From the NCBI RefSeq assembly GCF_003001675.1, contig NZ_PVYW01000026.1, positions 62,001 to 126,000 of the forward strand: a DNA stretch of 64,000 nt. Reading direction: 5' to 3'. Positions 1-8,060 of the stretch are shown piece by piece; positions within the stretch are counted from its first letter, which is position 1, and every line of letters starts with the position of its first letter. Below the pieces are notes generated by a model. It did not search any database. It saw only the letters and a list, made by a program, of their open reading frames with translations, and was not told the DNA's origin. This stretch comes from Cohnella sp. SGD-V74 (GTDB taxonomy: Bacteria; Bacillota; Bacilli; Paenibacillales; Paenibacillaceae). Position numbers and translations under genes: made by a program.

Positions 1-169
1 AAGGTGCAAGAGGTATGTACCTCCTTCCGATGCTATACGCTCCTGAAATCTGAATAGGTAAACTCGTTAATAGGTGATTTCAGGAGCGTATTAGGCATTC
101 TCCAGGAGATACATACCCCTTCTTTTATATATCGATCATCTCAAGCAACTTTGCCTGCAAGACAACCCC
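1..169 (+). repeat. MITE-like palindromic element, copy A (left end cut by window)
   Basis: Long imperfect palindrome. The outer helix pairs 12-24 with 105-117 and the inner helix pairs 34-50 with 76-91. The apical loop carries gaataggtaaactcg at 52-66. A degenerate right terminal repeat (151-169) resembles the ends of copies C and D. The element lies just beyond the 3' end of the binding-protein gene that stops at 191, so it would form the 3' structure of that transcript. By loop orientation this copy reads on the plus strand. The left end is outside the window. Confidence 0.7.
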
Positions 170-190
170 ATCGCCGCGCATAGCCGCGCT

Positions 191-1864
191 TTATTCGGAC
201 ATTTTGGCTTTGCGGGCGTCCAGCTCGGCTTGGCGGTAAGCCATGACCTGGTCGAAGCCGTAATTGTCGCGGCGGGTCAGATAGCTCTCGAAAATTTTAT
301 CGAAAGCGGCTTCGTCCTTGGCCGTGATCAGTTCGGGAAGCGTCTCTTCCCAGTTCTGGGAAATGCGCGACCAGGATACCGCGACCTCGGAATCGCCGAG
401 CGGATCGAGGTTCTTGTAGATACCGCTGTCGATGTCGGCCTGCGCGTTGGCGAAGTCCTCCATTTGCTTGATGACAGGCGCTTTCTCCGGTCTCCATTGG
501 TTGACGATGACCGGGTTGCGCATCATCCAGTACGTATCCATAATGCCGTATTCCTTTTCCAGCTTCTCGATATCGGTTTCAAGCAGTTGCGCCATGTCCG
601 GCTTCAGCTGCGGCTTGCCGTCCTTCGTCTCCCACGTTTCGCCTTCTTTGCCGAGGAACAAATCCCGCTGTCCTTCCTCGCTGGCGAGGTAAGTCAGGAA
701 ACGGATGGCGCGCTCCGGATGTTTGGTCGACTTGCTGATCATCGTCACCATCCAGCCGTCCATGTTGCCGGGGAACAGTTTGGCGCTGTCGCCATTGCTG
801 TTCTGCGGTCCGTCGACCGCGATGTAGTACGACTCCGGGTTGGCGCTCGCTGCCAGCATCGGGTTGACGGCGGTCATCCCCGTCCATTCGCGGATCATCA
901 TGAAATAGCGGGCGTTATTCGTTTTCTCCTCCACCTGCGTATCGGAATCGACCAGGAAGTCGACGTTGATCAGTCCGCGCTCGTAAGCGGTGCGGAACGT
1001 TTTCAGCCAGGCGACGTAGTCGGGATCGGTAAAGCGGTCGTACACTTTGCCGTCTTTCTCATACGGAACGGCGAGCAGGTTTTGCAAATACTCGGTCATC
1101 CCGTAAGGGACGTTGCCCTGCGCGAAGAACGGGCTCATCGGTTGCCCTTTGTACTGGGAATATTGATCCTTCAGCAGCTGCAGCGCGTTCAGGAAGCCTT
1201 CCCGCGTCGTCAGATCCGGGCGGCCCATCTCCTCGTACAAATCCTTGCGCACGAGGAACGTCTGGTTGGCGGCGGTCATGCCGGTTTCATGCATCAGATT
1301 GGGGCTGTAAGAGTCGTTGGGCACCCCGTACGTGTTGCCGTTTTCCTGGCGGTACCACTTCAGCGTGCCGTCGCCCGCCACCTTGAAGAAATACGGATCG
1401 TATTGCTCGGCCAGCTCGTTCAGCGCGTACACGTGGTCGCCTTCCCACAGCTTTTTGACAGCGGTTTCCCAAGAGCCCATGCTGATCAGGTCCGGCAGCT
1501 TGCCCGACGTCATCATCAGCGTCGCCTGCTCATTGGCGTCGCCGGACGGAACCTCGATTTTAACGTTGACGCCCGTTTTTTCCGTGATGTATTTGGAGTT
1601 CAGGCTGTCCCCCCAGGTGCGGCCGTACCAGGAAGCGCCTACGAACCAGGTCAGATCGACGGGACTCGTATCCAGCTGCCATGCGGCTGCGTCGGGATTC
1701 GGCGCCGTCTCCCCCGAAGCGGTCGCGGACGGAGATTGCGAGCTGGCCGAAGGTTGGGCGCTCGGCTTGCTCTCCTCGGATTTGGAGCATGCGGCCAGGA
1801 GGCCCAGCGCGAGAATCGCCGCCAAAATAAGAGACGTCCCCTGTTTCATCGATCTACGCATCAT
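191..1864 (-). CDS. Extracellular solute-binding lipoprotein of sugar ABC importer 1 (LplA-like)
   Basis: 557 residues with an N-terminal lipoprotein signal: a hydrophobic stretch ends in a LLAAC lipobox near residue 26, followed by a Ser/Pro/Ala-rich linker and then the large binding-protein fold (GASWYGRTW, then MTSGKLPDL typical of LplA/YtcQ proteins). It should sit on the outer face of the membrane and deliver an oligosaccharide to the two permeases encoded just upstream (1908-3733). The ATG at 1864 has AAAGGA about 10 nt upstream. It is the last gene of the three-gene operon, and palindromic element copy A lies just after its stop. The substrate is not readable from sequence; the divergent GH16 gene hints at a beta-glucan oligosaccharide. 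Confidence 0.9.
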   Translation of the reverse strand: MMRRSMKQGTSLILAAILALGLLAACSKSEESKPSAQPSASSQSPSATASGETAPNPDAAAWQLDTSPVDLTWFVGASWYGRTWGDSLNSKYITEKTGVNVKIEVPSGDANEQATLMMTSGKLPDLISMGSWETAVKKLWEGDHVYALNELAEQYDPYFFKVAGDGTLKWYRQENGNTYGVPNDSYSPNLMHETGMTAANQTFLVRKDLYEEMGRPDLTTREGFLNALQLLKDQYSQYKGQPMSPFFAQGNVPYGMTEYLQNLLAVPYEKDGKVYDRFTDPDYVAWLKTFRTAYERGLINVDFLVDSDTQVEEKTNNARYFMMIREWTGMTAVNPMLAASANPESYYIAVDGPQNSNGDSAKLFPGNMDGWMVTMISKSTKHPERAIRFLTYLASEEGQRDLFLGKEGETWETKDGKPQLKPDMAQLLETDIEKLEKEYGIMDTYWMMRNPVIVNQWRPEKAPVIKQMEDFANAQADIDSGIYKNLDPLGDSEVAVSWSRISQNWEETLPELITAKDEAAFDKIFESYLTRRDNYGFDQVMAYRQAELDARKAKMSE

Positions 1865-1907
1865 TGCATGATCATCCTTTCTCTGCTGTTAATGATATAT
1901 TTTTTAA

Positions 1908-2792
1908 TCACCCTTTAATAGCGCCGATCATGACCCCTTTGACCAGATAGCGCTGAATGAAGGGATAAAACGCCAGAATGGGCAGCGTGGCGACCATCAT
2001 CGAAGCGAACTTGATGGAATTGCCGGGCAGCCGGGCGCCGAATTGCGCCATCGCCTGCTGCTGCATGAAGGACATCGAATTTTCCGCGATAATCTTGTAC
2101 AGCATCGTCTGCAAGGGCAGCAGATCCTGGGTGCGGATGTAGATGACGCCCTGATAATAATCGTTCCAGTGATAGACGGCCGAGAAGAGCGAGATGGTGG
2201 CGATGACGGCCATGCTGTTGGGCAGCACGATCCGGAACAGAACGCCGTAGTCCGATGCTCCGTCCACCTTGGCGGATTCCTCCAGGCTTTCCGGAATCGT
2301 GCGAAAGAAGCTCATGAAGATGACCATATTGAAAAAGGTGTACATCCCCGGAATGACGAATACCCAGAAATTGTCGTACAGTCCCAGCTTCGTCATCAGC
2401 AGGAAGGTCGGAATCAGTCCGCCGGAGAACAGCATCGTAATCAGGGCGATCCGCATGTAAAACTTGCGCCCGATCAGGTTGGACCGGCTCATGCCATAGG
2501 CCACGATTGCAGTGAACAGCACGTGCGCCGCCGTTCCGATCACCGTCCGCAGCGTTGTGATGTAAAAGCCGTTCATCAGGTTTTTATCGTTAAACACCAC
2601 TCGATAGCTGTCCAGCGACCAAGCCTCGGGAAACCAGTTGATCGTGCCCAGCAGCGCCCGTTCCGGCGCGTTCAGCGAGTTGATGAAGACGAACCACATC
2701 GGATAGAGCGTAATAAAGCAGACGGCCAGCATCAGCAATGTATTGCCGACCTCGAATAAACCGACTCGCCGAAACCTTCCGCGCGATTCCAT
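1908..2792 (-). CDS. Carbohydrate ABC transporter permease (LplC/YtcP-like), importer 1
   Basis: 294-residue inner-membrane permease with about six hydrophobic helices and the EAA-type cytoplasmic loop ESAKVDGASDYGVLF (the site that docks the ATPase). The C-terminus ends in the KGVMIGAIKG tail usual for this family. The open frame extends upstream to 3098, but that part overlaps the partner permease in another frame. The ATG at 2792 has a GGGGGG-type ribosome site and the first recognisable family residues, so it is chosen. It lies 20 nt downstream of the partner permease and 43 nt before the binding protein. No ATPase gene is nearby. Confidence 0.92.
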   Translation of the reverse strand: MESRGRFRRVGLFEVGNTLLMLAVCFITLYPMWFVFINSLNAPERALLGTINWFPEAWSLDSYRVVFNDKNLMNGFYITTLRTVIGTAAHVLFTAIVAYGMSRSNLIGRKFYMRIALITMLFSGGLIPTFLLMTKLGLYDNFWVFVIPGMYTFFNMVIFMSFFRTIPESLEESAKVDGASDYGVLFRIVLPNSMAVIATISLFSAVYHWNDYYQGVIYIRTQDLLPLQTMLYKIIAENSMSFMQQQAMAQFGARLPGNSIKFASMMVATLPILAFYPFIQRYLVKGVMIGAIKG

Positions 2793-2812
2793 CGCTATCG
2801 TTTTCCCCCCGT

Positions 2813-3733
2813 TCAAAAGATGCTTTCGCCGCTTAGTTTTTTGGACGTGTAGTTGGCGAGCAGCAGCAGGCCCAGCGCCACGACGGAGCGGGCGAACAGC
2901 ACCGCGGTCGAGAAGGAATGTCGTCCGGATACCAGGCCCATGTTGTAGATATACAGATCCAGGCTTTCCGCCATCCTCATGTTCATGTTGTTTTTCAGCA
3001 TGAAAATCTGTTCGAAGTTGCTGCCCAGCATGCCGCTGACGGCGAGTATGAACAAGATGGCGATCGTCGGCCGGATGCACTGAATGGTGATGTGCCACAT
3101 GCGCTGCCAGCGGTTGGCTCCGTCCAGCTCCGCCGCCTCGTACAGCGCCGGATCGATGCCGGCTATGGCGGCAATGTAGATGATCGCGCTCCAGCCGGTT
3201 TCCTTAAGCACGTCGGAGAAATAGACGATCCACCAGAAATACTGCGGATCGCTGTTGTACAAAATTTCGCGATCCTGAATGCCCAGCGCCATCATCAATT
3301 GATTCATGACGCCGCCCTCGCCCAGCCAGTTGAGCAGAATGCCGCCGAAGATCGTCCAGGCGATAAAGTGCGGCAGATACGAAATCGTCTGAACCGCGCG
3401 CTTGAAGCGAAGGCTTCGGATCTCGTTGAGCAGCAGCGCGAATAGAATCGGAATCGGAAATCCGAGCGCCAGCTTGATCGCGCTCATGCCCAGCGTATTG
3501 CGGATCGAGCGCCAGAACCGGTCGTCCGCGGCGAAATCCTCGAAATGCTTCAGCCCGACAAGAGGCGATTGCAGCATCGGCTTGGCGATGCTGTAGTCCA
3601 TAAAGGCGATAATCAGCCAGAACATCGGGATGTAGCAGAAGACGAACATCCAGACAATGCCGGGAATGACCATGCTCTGAACCTGCCACTGTCTAAAAAA
3701 CGCTTTCATCTGTCCGGATCTGTGTTGGCTCAT
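2813..3733 (-). CDS. Sugar ABC transporter permease (LplB/YteP-like), importer 1
   Basis: 306 residues, about six membrane helices, with the conserved LLLNEI segment and the EAA loop EAAELDGANRWQRM. It forms the translocation pore with the 1908-2792 product. The start at 3733 is preferred over 3757 because GGAAGGAGG lies 7-8 nt upstream. It is the first gene of the importer 1 operon and faces the GH16 gene across a roughly 150-bp divergent region. The order permease B, permease C, binding protein is the LplBCA arrangement; no two-component system sits beside this importer in the window. Confidence 0.92.
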   Translation of the reverse strand: MSQHRSGQMKAFFRQWQVQSMVIPGIVWMFVFCYIPMFWLIIAFMDYSIAKPMLQSPLVGLKHFEDFAADDRFWRSIRNTLGMSAIKLALGFPIPILFALLLNEIRSLRFKRAVQTISYLPHFIAWTIFGGILLNWLGEGGVMNQLMMALGIQDREILYNSDPQYFWWIVYFSDVLKETGWSAIIYIAAIAGIDPALYEAAELDGANRWQRMWHITIQCIRPTIAILFILAVSGMLGSNFEQIFMLKNNMNMRMAESLDLYIYNMGLVSGRHSFSTAVLFARSVVALGLLLLANYTSKKLSGESIF

Positions 3734-3824
3734 CTTGACTGCCTCCTTCCCTTTCATCGTAAAAAACCGCGCATCTTAAAAAAAGACCACGGTTTTTGAA
3801 GCCATCCCATTTTTTTAGATTCGT

Positions 3825-3852
3825 TTGACTGCCCTGCGAAATTCAGTATTCT
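3825..3852 (+). promoter_or_regulatory. Candidate sigma-A promoter of the GH16 gene
   Basis: TTGACT (3825-3830), 16-bp spacer, TATTCT (3847-3852), about 30 nt before the GH16 start at 3882. The -35 matches 5 of 6 positions and the -10 matches 4 of 6. No mapped start supports it. Confidence 0.45.
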
Positions 3853-3881
3853 GGGAGTATCACGGAGAGGGGTGCGAAAGG

Positions 3882-4625
3882 ATGAGCAAGCTTTTGTGGG
3901 AACAGGATTTCCGAAACGGCGGCGCCGATCTGAGCTTATGGAATATTCGCCTTGGCAACGATCTGCTGGATGATGACGGCAATGCGATAGATCCGGGGTG
4001 GGGCAACGGGGAACGGCAGTTTTATACGGGGGATCCGGGCAATCTGTACATCGATGACTCGGGGCTGAACCTGTGCGCCCGCCGCGAAACGGTCGAAAAG
4101 GACGGGCGCAGCTTCTCCTATACGTCCGCGCGCATCGATACGAGGGACCGCTTCTCCTTCCGCTACGGCAAGCTGGTCGTCCGCGCCAAGCTGCCGGTGG
4201 GACAGGGGCTGTGGCCGGCCATCTGGCTGCTTCCGCAGGACAAAGCCTACGGCGAGTGGCCCGCTTCCGGCGAGATTGATATGATGGAGGCCAGAGGTCG
4301 CCTGCCGCGGCAAGTATCCGGAACGCTGCATTACGGGAAGGATTGGGATCATAAAGTGACCGACGAATCCTCCTATCAGCTGGAAAACGGAACGATCAAC
4401 GAGTTTCGCGATTACGGGCTCGAATGGGACGCCGGCTCCATCCGCTGGCTCGTGGACGGACACTGCTATGCCGAACGCCGCCTGGAGCCGGGCGTTATGC
4501 CGTTCGACCAGCCTTTCTATCTGGTGCTCAACCTGGCCGTCGGCGGCTGGTTCGACAATGTGGAGATAGACGAATCGGCGCTGCCAGGGGTCATGACCGT
4601 GTCCGGCATCCGGCTCTACGAGTAG
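3882..4625 (+). CDS. Intracellular glycoside hydrolase family 16 (beta-glucanase/laminarinase-like)
   Basis: 247 residues with the GH16 active-site motif GEIDMMEARG: Glu131 (nucleophile), Asp133 and Glu136 (acid/base) have the E-x-D-x-x-E spacing of the beta-1,3-glucanase branch. The flanking GLWPAIWLLP and SGTLHYG segments are also typical. There is no signal peptide, so it is predicted to act in the cytoplasm on imported short beta-glucans, unlike most secreted GH16 enzymes. The ATG at 3882 follows a GAAAGG sequence; the frame is open back to 3825 but without a better start. It is divergent from importer 1, suggesting co-regulation. Exact specificity cannot be told from sequence. Confidence 0.9.
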   Translation: MSKLLWEQDFRNGGADLSLWNIRLGNDLLDDDGNAIDPGWGNGERQFYTGDPGNLYIDDSGLNLCARRETVEKDGRSFSYTSARIDTRDRFSFRYGKLVVRAKLPVGQGLWPAIWLLPQDKAYGEWPASGEIDMMEARGRLPRQVSGTLHYGKDWDHKVTDESSYQLENGTINEFRDYGLEWDAGSIRWLVDGHCYAERRLEPGVMPFDQPFYLVLNLAVGGWFDNVEIDESALPGVMTVSGIRLYE

Positions 4626-4650
4626 GCTGTCGCGTTGTGCGAGAAACGAG

Positions 4651-4691
4651 AAAATCCGCTCTCCCCGAAGCTCTCGGGAAAGCGGATTTTT
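4651..4691. terminator. Bidirectional rho-independent terminator between GH16 and yunB
   Basis: Perfect 10-bp stem, aaaatccgct (4651-4660) with agcggatttt (4681-4690), A-rich on one side and T-rich on the other. It sits between two convergent genes, so it can serve both strands. Confidence 0.8.
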
Positions 4692-4696
4692 GGAGT

Positions 4697-5686
4697 TCAG
4701 TGCCCCGCCCCTGCTTGCGGCGATGGAGCGGGCGAAGGTGCGGGCGCGGCGTCAGCGCCGGGAAGAGGCAGAGCGATCGCCGGAGCTTGCGCGGCGCCGC
4801 TGCCGACAGGCTGGCCGCTGCCGTCGTAATAGTAGGACGGCACGTCGCCGACGACGAGAGCATAGGAGAGCGGGATTTTCGTCTCCACGATTTCCGGTTC
4901 CCGATCGAAGGGGATCACGACGGCGATTTCCGTACGGATGCGCACGAACACTTCGACCAGAAGCATATTGATGCCGGCTTCTCTCTGGTCCAGCCCGACT
5001 TCCGCTTTAATGACGCTGGCCGGGTGGAACTTCACGGCGACGCTCGGGCCGATGGACGAGATGAGCGGACTGTTCAGCGCGTGACCGATCGGAATGCGCT
5101 CCGGGACGTCCTCGTGCGCCTTGAGCGAACGTTCGACGACATCGATCGTCTTCGAGGTAATCGCCATCTGCTGCTTGTAATCCAACTCGAAGCCGGTAAT
5201 TTTCCCGTCTCCGTTCGTGCGCCAATGAATCATTTTGTCCGATTCGGCCGCGCGGGCGAACTCGGCTTTGATTGCCGCGTTAATCGCATCGGTTGCGAGT
5301 TGATTCACTTTGACCTTCGCCAGAAACATAAGCGGCTGCCTCAGCTCCCGGTCGAGGAAGATCATCCCCTGAATGACCGCCAGCGCGATCAGCAGCAGCG
5401 CGATGATCCATATGTGCTTGCGTTTCATTTTCGGACCTTGGCGCTTGGTCGTCCACCTCTTGACCGGCGTATAGGCCGGACCTGAGCCGGAACCGGAACC
5501 GACGTTCCCTCCCCCGAAACGCCTCCCCGTTCCCCACTTGCGCGGAGGAGGCTTGGACGGAGACGACCCGATCCGCGGAAAAACCGACTTCCTGCCCCAT
5601 CTGCGGGGAAGGGGCTTGATCGGCCTGAGCGGCGAACCGTTCCCGAACAAATTGATTTGAAACCCTCTGCCCCATTTTTTTCGCAT
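4697..5686 (-). CDS. yunB: Sporulation protein YunB with a basic repeated N-terminal extension
   Basis: 329 residues. About 90 basic, Pro/Gly-rich residues precede a single membrane helix (HIWIIALLLIALAVI). Then comes the YunB region, including INAAIKAEF, SPLISSIGPSVAVKFHP and VFVRIRTEIAVVIPF, and an Ala/Pro-rich tail. In Bacillus subtilis YunB is a sigma-E-dependent sporulation protein of about 250 residues. The long form is favoured because the ATG at 5686 has a strong AGGGAGG site 8-9 nt upstream, whereas the internal Met before the helix has none as good. The extension holds three copies of an Arg/Lys-Arg/Lys-Trp-Gly motif. It is not obviously linked to the neighbouring sugar genes. Confidence 0.85.
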   Translation of the reverse strand: MRKKWGRGFQINLFGNGSPLRPIKPLPRRWGRKSVFPRIGSSPSKPPPRKWGTGRRFGGGNVGSGSGSGPAYTPVKRWTTKRQGPKMKRKHIWIIALLLIALAVIQGMIFLDRELRQPLMFLAKVKVNQLATDAINAAIKAEFARAAESDKMIHWRTNGDGKITGFELDYKQQMAITSKTIDVVERSLKAHEDVPERIPIGHALNSPLISSIGPSVAVKFHPASVIKAEVGLDQREAGINMLLVEVFVRIRTEIAVVIPFDREPEIVETKIPLSYALVVGDVPSYYYDGSGQPVGSGAAQAPAIALPLPGADAAPAPSPAPSPQAGAGH

Positions 5687-5853
5687 CGCTTAAACCTCCC
5701 TACGTAGGCCCCTGTCGGGGTCGTCCCGGGATTCCATGGTTCAAGCTTATGCTTGCCCTCGCGCAAAAAGAAGCTGAACGAATTGAACCGATGAACGGGA
5801 AGTCCGTTCCATTGGGCTATCCCTTCGGCTCAGCTTCGGTTCAACCTCTCCTC

Positions 5854-6720
5854 TTACGCCTGGTTCCTGTATTTGAGCGGAGTCGTTCCGATCACCTTCT
5901 TGAACAGCTGGACGAAATACGAAGCGTCGGGCAGTCCGACCTCGGCCCCGATTCGCTCTACCGGCAGCGTCGTCGTCTGCAGCAGTCGGCAGGCGTGCTT
6001 GATTCTGCGCGCCGTCAAGTAGTCGGTCAGACTGCTGCCCGTCTCGGCCCGGAAGACGCGGGAGACGTAGAACTTGGACAGATGCGTCTCCTCCGCGATC
6101 CGTTCGAGGCTGATTTCTTCGGCGAAATGCTCCTCGATCCAGCGCATGATCTTTTCCGAATAGCGAAGCGGCCTGCGGACGATTCCCGCGGAGTCCACCT
6201 GGCGCAAGCTTTGGTCCACCTCCTGCACGACGCCGAGCAGCTGCAGCAGAATCAGCGCGTCGTCCTCTTCCGAAGACCGGCCTTCTCCGGCGCCGCCCCC
6301 CTCGTACCGCTGAAATATCTGCTCCATATAGTCGACGTGCTCCCGCAAATCCCAGGCGAACATCGCATCCCGCTCCTCCCAGAGCCGCCGGAGCACGCCG
6401 TATCGCTGCGGGAAGACTTGCAGCTTGTCGGCCATTTCCTCCGGAACGAAATGCAGCTTCGTTCGGATATAAGGCCGCTCCCGGCTCGGCTTGGGATACA
6501 CTTTGTGCAAATGAAAAGGCTGGAACACGAACAGCATCCCCCGCCTCATCTCGTAAGCGATCTGATTCACGATGACCGCCCCTTCCCCTTCGTGGACGAA
6601 AAGCATCTCGAAGCACGGATGCCAATGGTAATAGCCCGGGAACGGCGCGTCGCTGCTCATCCGATGATCCCAGACGATGCGCCTGCCTCCGAACGAAATC
6701 GGCGTGAACAATCGTTTCAT
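5854..6720 (-). CDS. AraC-family regulator, cupin sensor plus C-terminal double helix-turn-helix
   Basis: 288 residues. The N-terminal 100 or so residues look like a sugar-sensing cupin (HWHPCFEMLFVHEGEG). The C-terminal 100 residues are a typical AraC domain (ISLERIAEETHLSKFYVSRVFRAETGSSLTDYL, ending with VGLPDASYFVQLFKKVIGTTPLKYR). It is divergent from the GH88 gene, whose -10 box lacks a good -35, so it is the likely activator of that gene. The ATG at 6720 has GGGGGGAG just upstream. A 19-nt sequence in the divergent promoter region recurs at 59.5 kb (see the palindrome entries). Confidence 0.88.
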   Translation of the reverse strand: MKRLFTPISFGGRRIVWDHRMSSDAPFPGYYHWHPCFEMLFVHEGEGAVIVNQIAYEMRRGMLFVFQPFHLHKVYPKPSRERPYIRTKLHFVPEEMADKLQVFPQRYGVLRRLWEERDAMFAWDLREHVDYMEQIFQRYEGGGAGEGRSSEEDDALILLQLLGVVQEVDQSLRQVDSAGIVRRPLRYSEKIMRWIEEHFAEEISLERIAEETHLSKFYVSRVFRAETGSSLTDYLTARRIKHACRLLQTTTLPVERIGAEVGLPDASYFVQLFKKVIGTTPLKYRNQA

Positions 6721-6749
6721 TTTCTCCCCCCGCTTAGGCTATCCTCGGA

Positions 6750-6768
6750 GTATGCATACACGCCCTAG
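6750..6768. promoter_or_regulatory. 19-nt half-site shared with the 59.5-kb palindrome
   Basis: The sequence gtatgcatacacgccctag is identical to the right part of the 28-bp palindrome at 59480-59507. It lies in the divergent region between the AraC regulator and the GH88 gene and is centred on the self-complementary atgcat. It could be an operator or a remnant of a dispersed palindromic repeat; sequence alone does not decide. Confidence 0.4.
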
Positions 6769-6825
6769 GACAAAATCGCAACATTTTCACATATCGTACC
6801 ACAACTTCGGCGAGCCGGGTCAAGC

Positions 6826-6831
6826 TATAAT
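6826..6831 (+). promoter_or_regulatory. Candidate -10 box of the GH88 gene
   Basis: A perfect TATAAT lies 27 nt before the GH88 ATG. No good -35 is seen 16-18 bp upstream, as expected for an activator-dependent promoter next to a divergent AraC gene. Confidence 0.5.
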
Positions 6832-6857
6832 CCACTTAAAAAGGAGGAATCGACGAG

Positions 6858-7964
6858 ATGGACAAAGCTTATTTGGAACAAACATGGAGCAAGCTTGAGG
6901 GGAAAGTCGATCGCGTGATCGCCCAGCTTGGCGGCAAAACGCCCCATGTAGCCGGAGCTGACGGCAAGTACGACGATACGCCGATGGAATGGTGGACTTC
7001 GGGGTTCTGGGCGGGCATTCTGTGGGTTATGTACGACATGACCGGCAAGGAGCATTACAAGGAAGCCGCTTGGAACTGGGACGTTAAAATGGAGGAGCGG
7101 TTCGTACAGAAGGCGCAAAACTTCCACCACGACGTCGGCTTCCAGTTTCTGTCCACGGCCGTCATCAAGCACGCAATTACAGGGGACGCAGAAGGGCTTC
7201 GCAGGGGACTCGATGCGGCCAACTTCCTCGCCTCCCGCTTCAATCTGGCGGGGAATTTCCTTCGCGCCTGGAACGGCGACAAGGTCGGCTGGTCGATCAT
7301 CGACAGCATGATGAATGTTTCCCTGTTGTTCTGGGCGAGCGAGACGACCGGGGATCCCCGCTACAAGCAAATCGCCGTCCGCCATTCGGAGACGACGATG
7401 AAATACGGCGTTCGCGAAGACGGCTCCACGAACCACATTATATCCTTCGATCCGGATACCGGCGAATACATCGAATCGTTCGGCGGGCAAGGGCTCGCGC
7501 CGGATTCGACCTGGAGCCGCGGCAACTCCTGGGCGCTGCACGGCTTCGCGAACGTCTACCGCTACACGGGAGACGTCCGCTTCTTGAACGAAGCCAAGCG
7601 CGTCGCCCACTATTTCATCGCCGCGCTGCCCGACGATTACGTGCCTTACTGGGATTTCCGGCTCGAATCGCTCGAAGGGATGTCCCGGGACAGCTCGGCC
7701 GCGGCCATCGCCGCCTCCGGACTGCTGGAGATCGCCGACGCCGTTCCCGCGGGCGAGAAACGGTTGTACGCCGACGCAGCCGAACGGATCTTGCGGTCGC
7801 TTACCGAGAACTACGCGACATGGGACCGGCCGGACCATGAGGCGATTCTGCTGCACGCCACCGGCAGCGGCACCGTCAATATCGACACGTCGCTCATCTA
7901 CGGCGATTACTATTATATAGAAGCATTAGCCAAGCTCAGAGGATGGAAGCGGCGGATCTACTAG
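6858..7964 (+). CDS. Glycoside hydrolase family 88, unsaturated glucuronyl/galacturonyl hydrolase
   Basis: 368 residues, an alpha6/alpha6-barrel enzyme that cleaves unsaturated uronic acids from oligosaccharides made by polysaccharide lyases. The two family aspartates are visible as Asp92 (FHHDVGFQF) and Asp149 (SIIDSMMN). WSRGNSWALHGF and YWDF are also GH88 signatures. The length is close to the Bacillus UGL (about 377). There is no signal peptide, so it acts in the cytoplasm. A strong AAGGAGG site precedes the ATG. It is divergent from the AraC regulator at 5854-6720. No polysaccharide lyase gene is present in the window, so the source polymer is unknown. Confidence 0.92.
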   Translation: MDKAYLEQTWSKLEGKVDRVIAQLGGKTPHVAGADGKYDDTPMEWWTSGFWAGILWVMYDMTGKEHYKEAAWNWDVKMEERFVQKAQNFHHDVGFQFLSTAVIKHAITGDAEGLRRGLDAANFLASRFNLAGNFLRAWNGDKVGWSIIDSMMNVSLLFWASETTGDPRYKQIAVRHSETTMKYGVREDGSTNHIISFDPDTGEYIESFGGQGLAPDSTWSRGNSWALHGFANVYRYTGDVRFLNEAKRVAHYFIAALPDDYVPYWDFRLESLEGMSRDSSAAAIAASGLLEIADAVPAGEKRLYADAAERILRSLTENYATWDRPDHEAILLHATGSGTVNIDTSLIYGDYYYIEALAKLRGWKRRIY

Positions 7965-8060
7965 TAGAGCGTTCCAGAAGTAAAATGTGATTCCGATCGA
8001 AGCCGATGCAGTCTCCTTACGGTTAGGACATTCGCCGCGCGGCTGTTCTAACCGGATACT

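Noticed and set aside
230-1918. 562-codon plus-strand reading frame opposite the importer 1 binding protein
   Set aside because: It is an antisense shadow of a clear lipoprotein gene; the translation is Arg/His/Val-rich with no family motifs. The same applies to the other long opposite-strand frames across the GC-rich genes, such as 46160-47620 and 26201-28675.
5770-5844. Terminator downstream of the first AraC gene
   Set aside because: Complementary pieces (gaagctga with tcagcttc; ttgaaccg with cggttcaa) are present but do not nest into one hairpin and there is no T-run; the structure is unclear.
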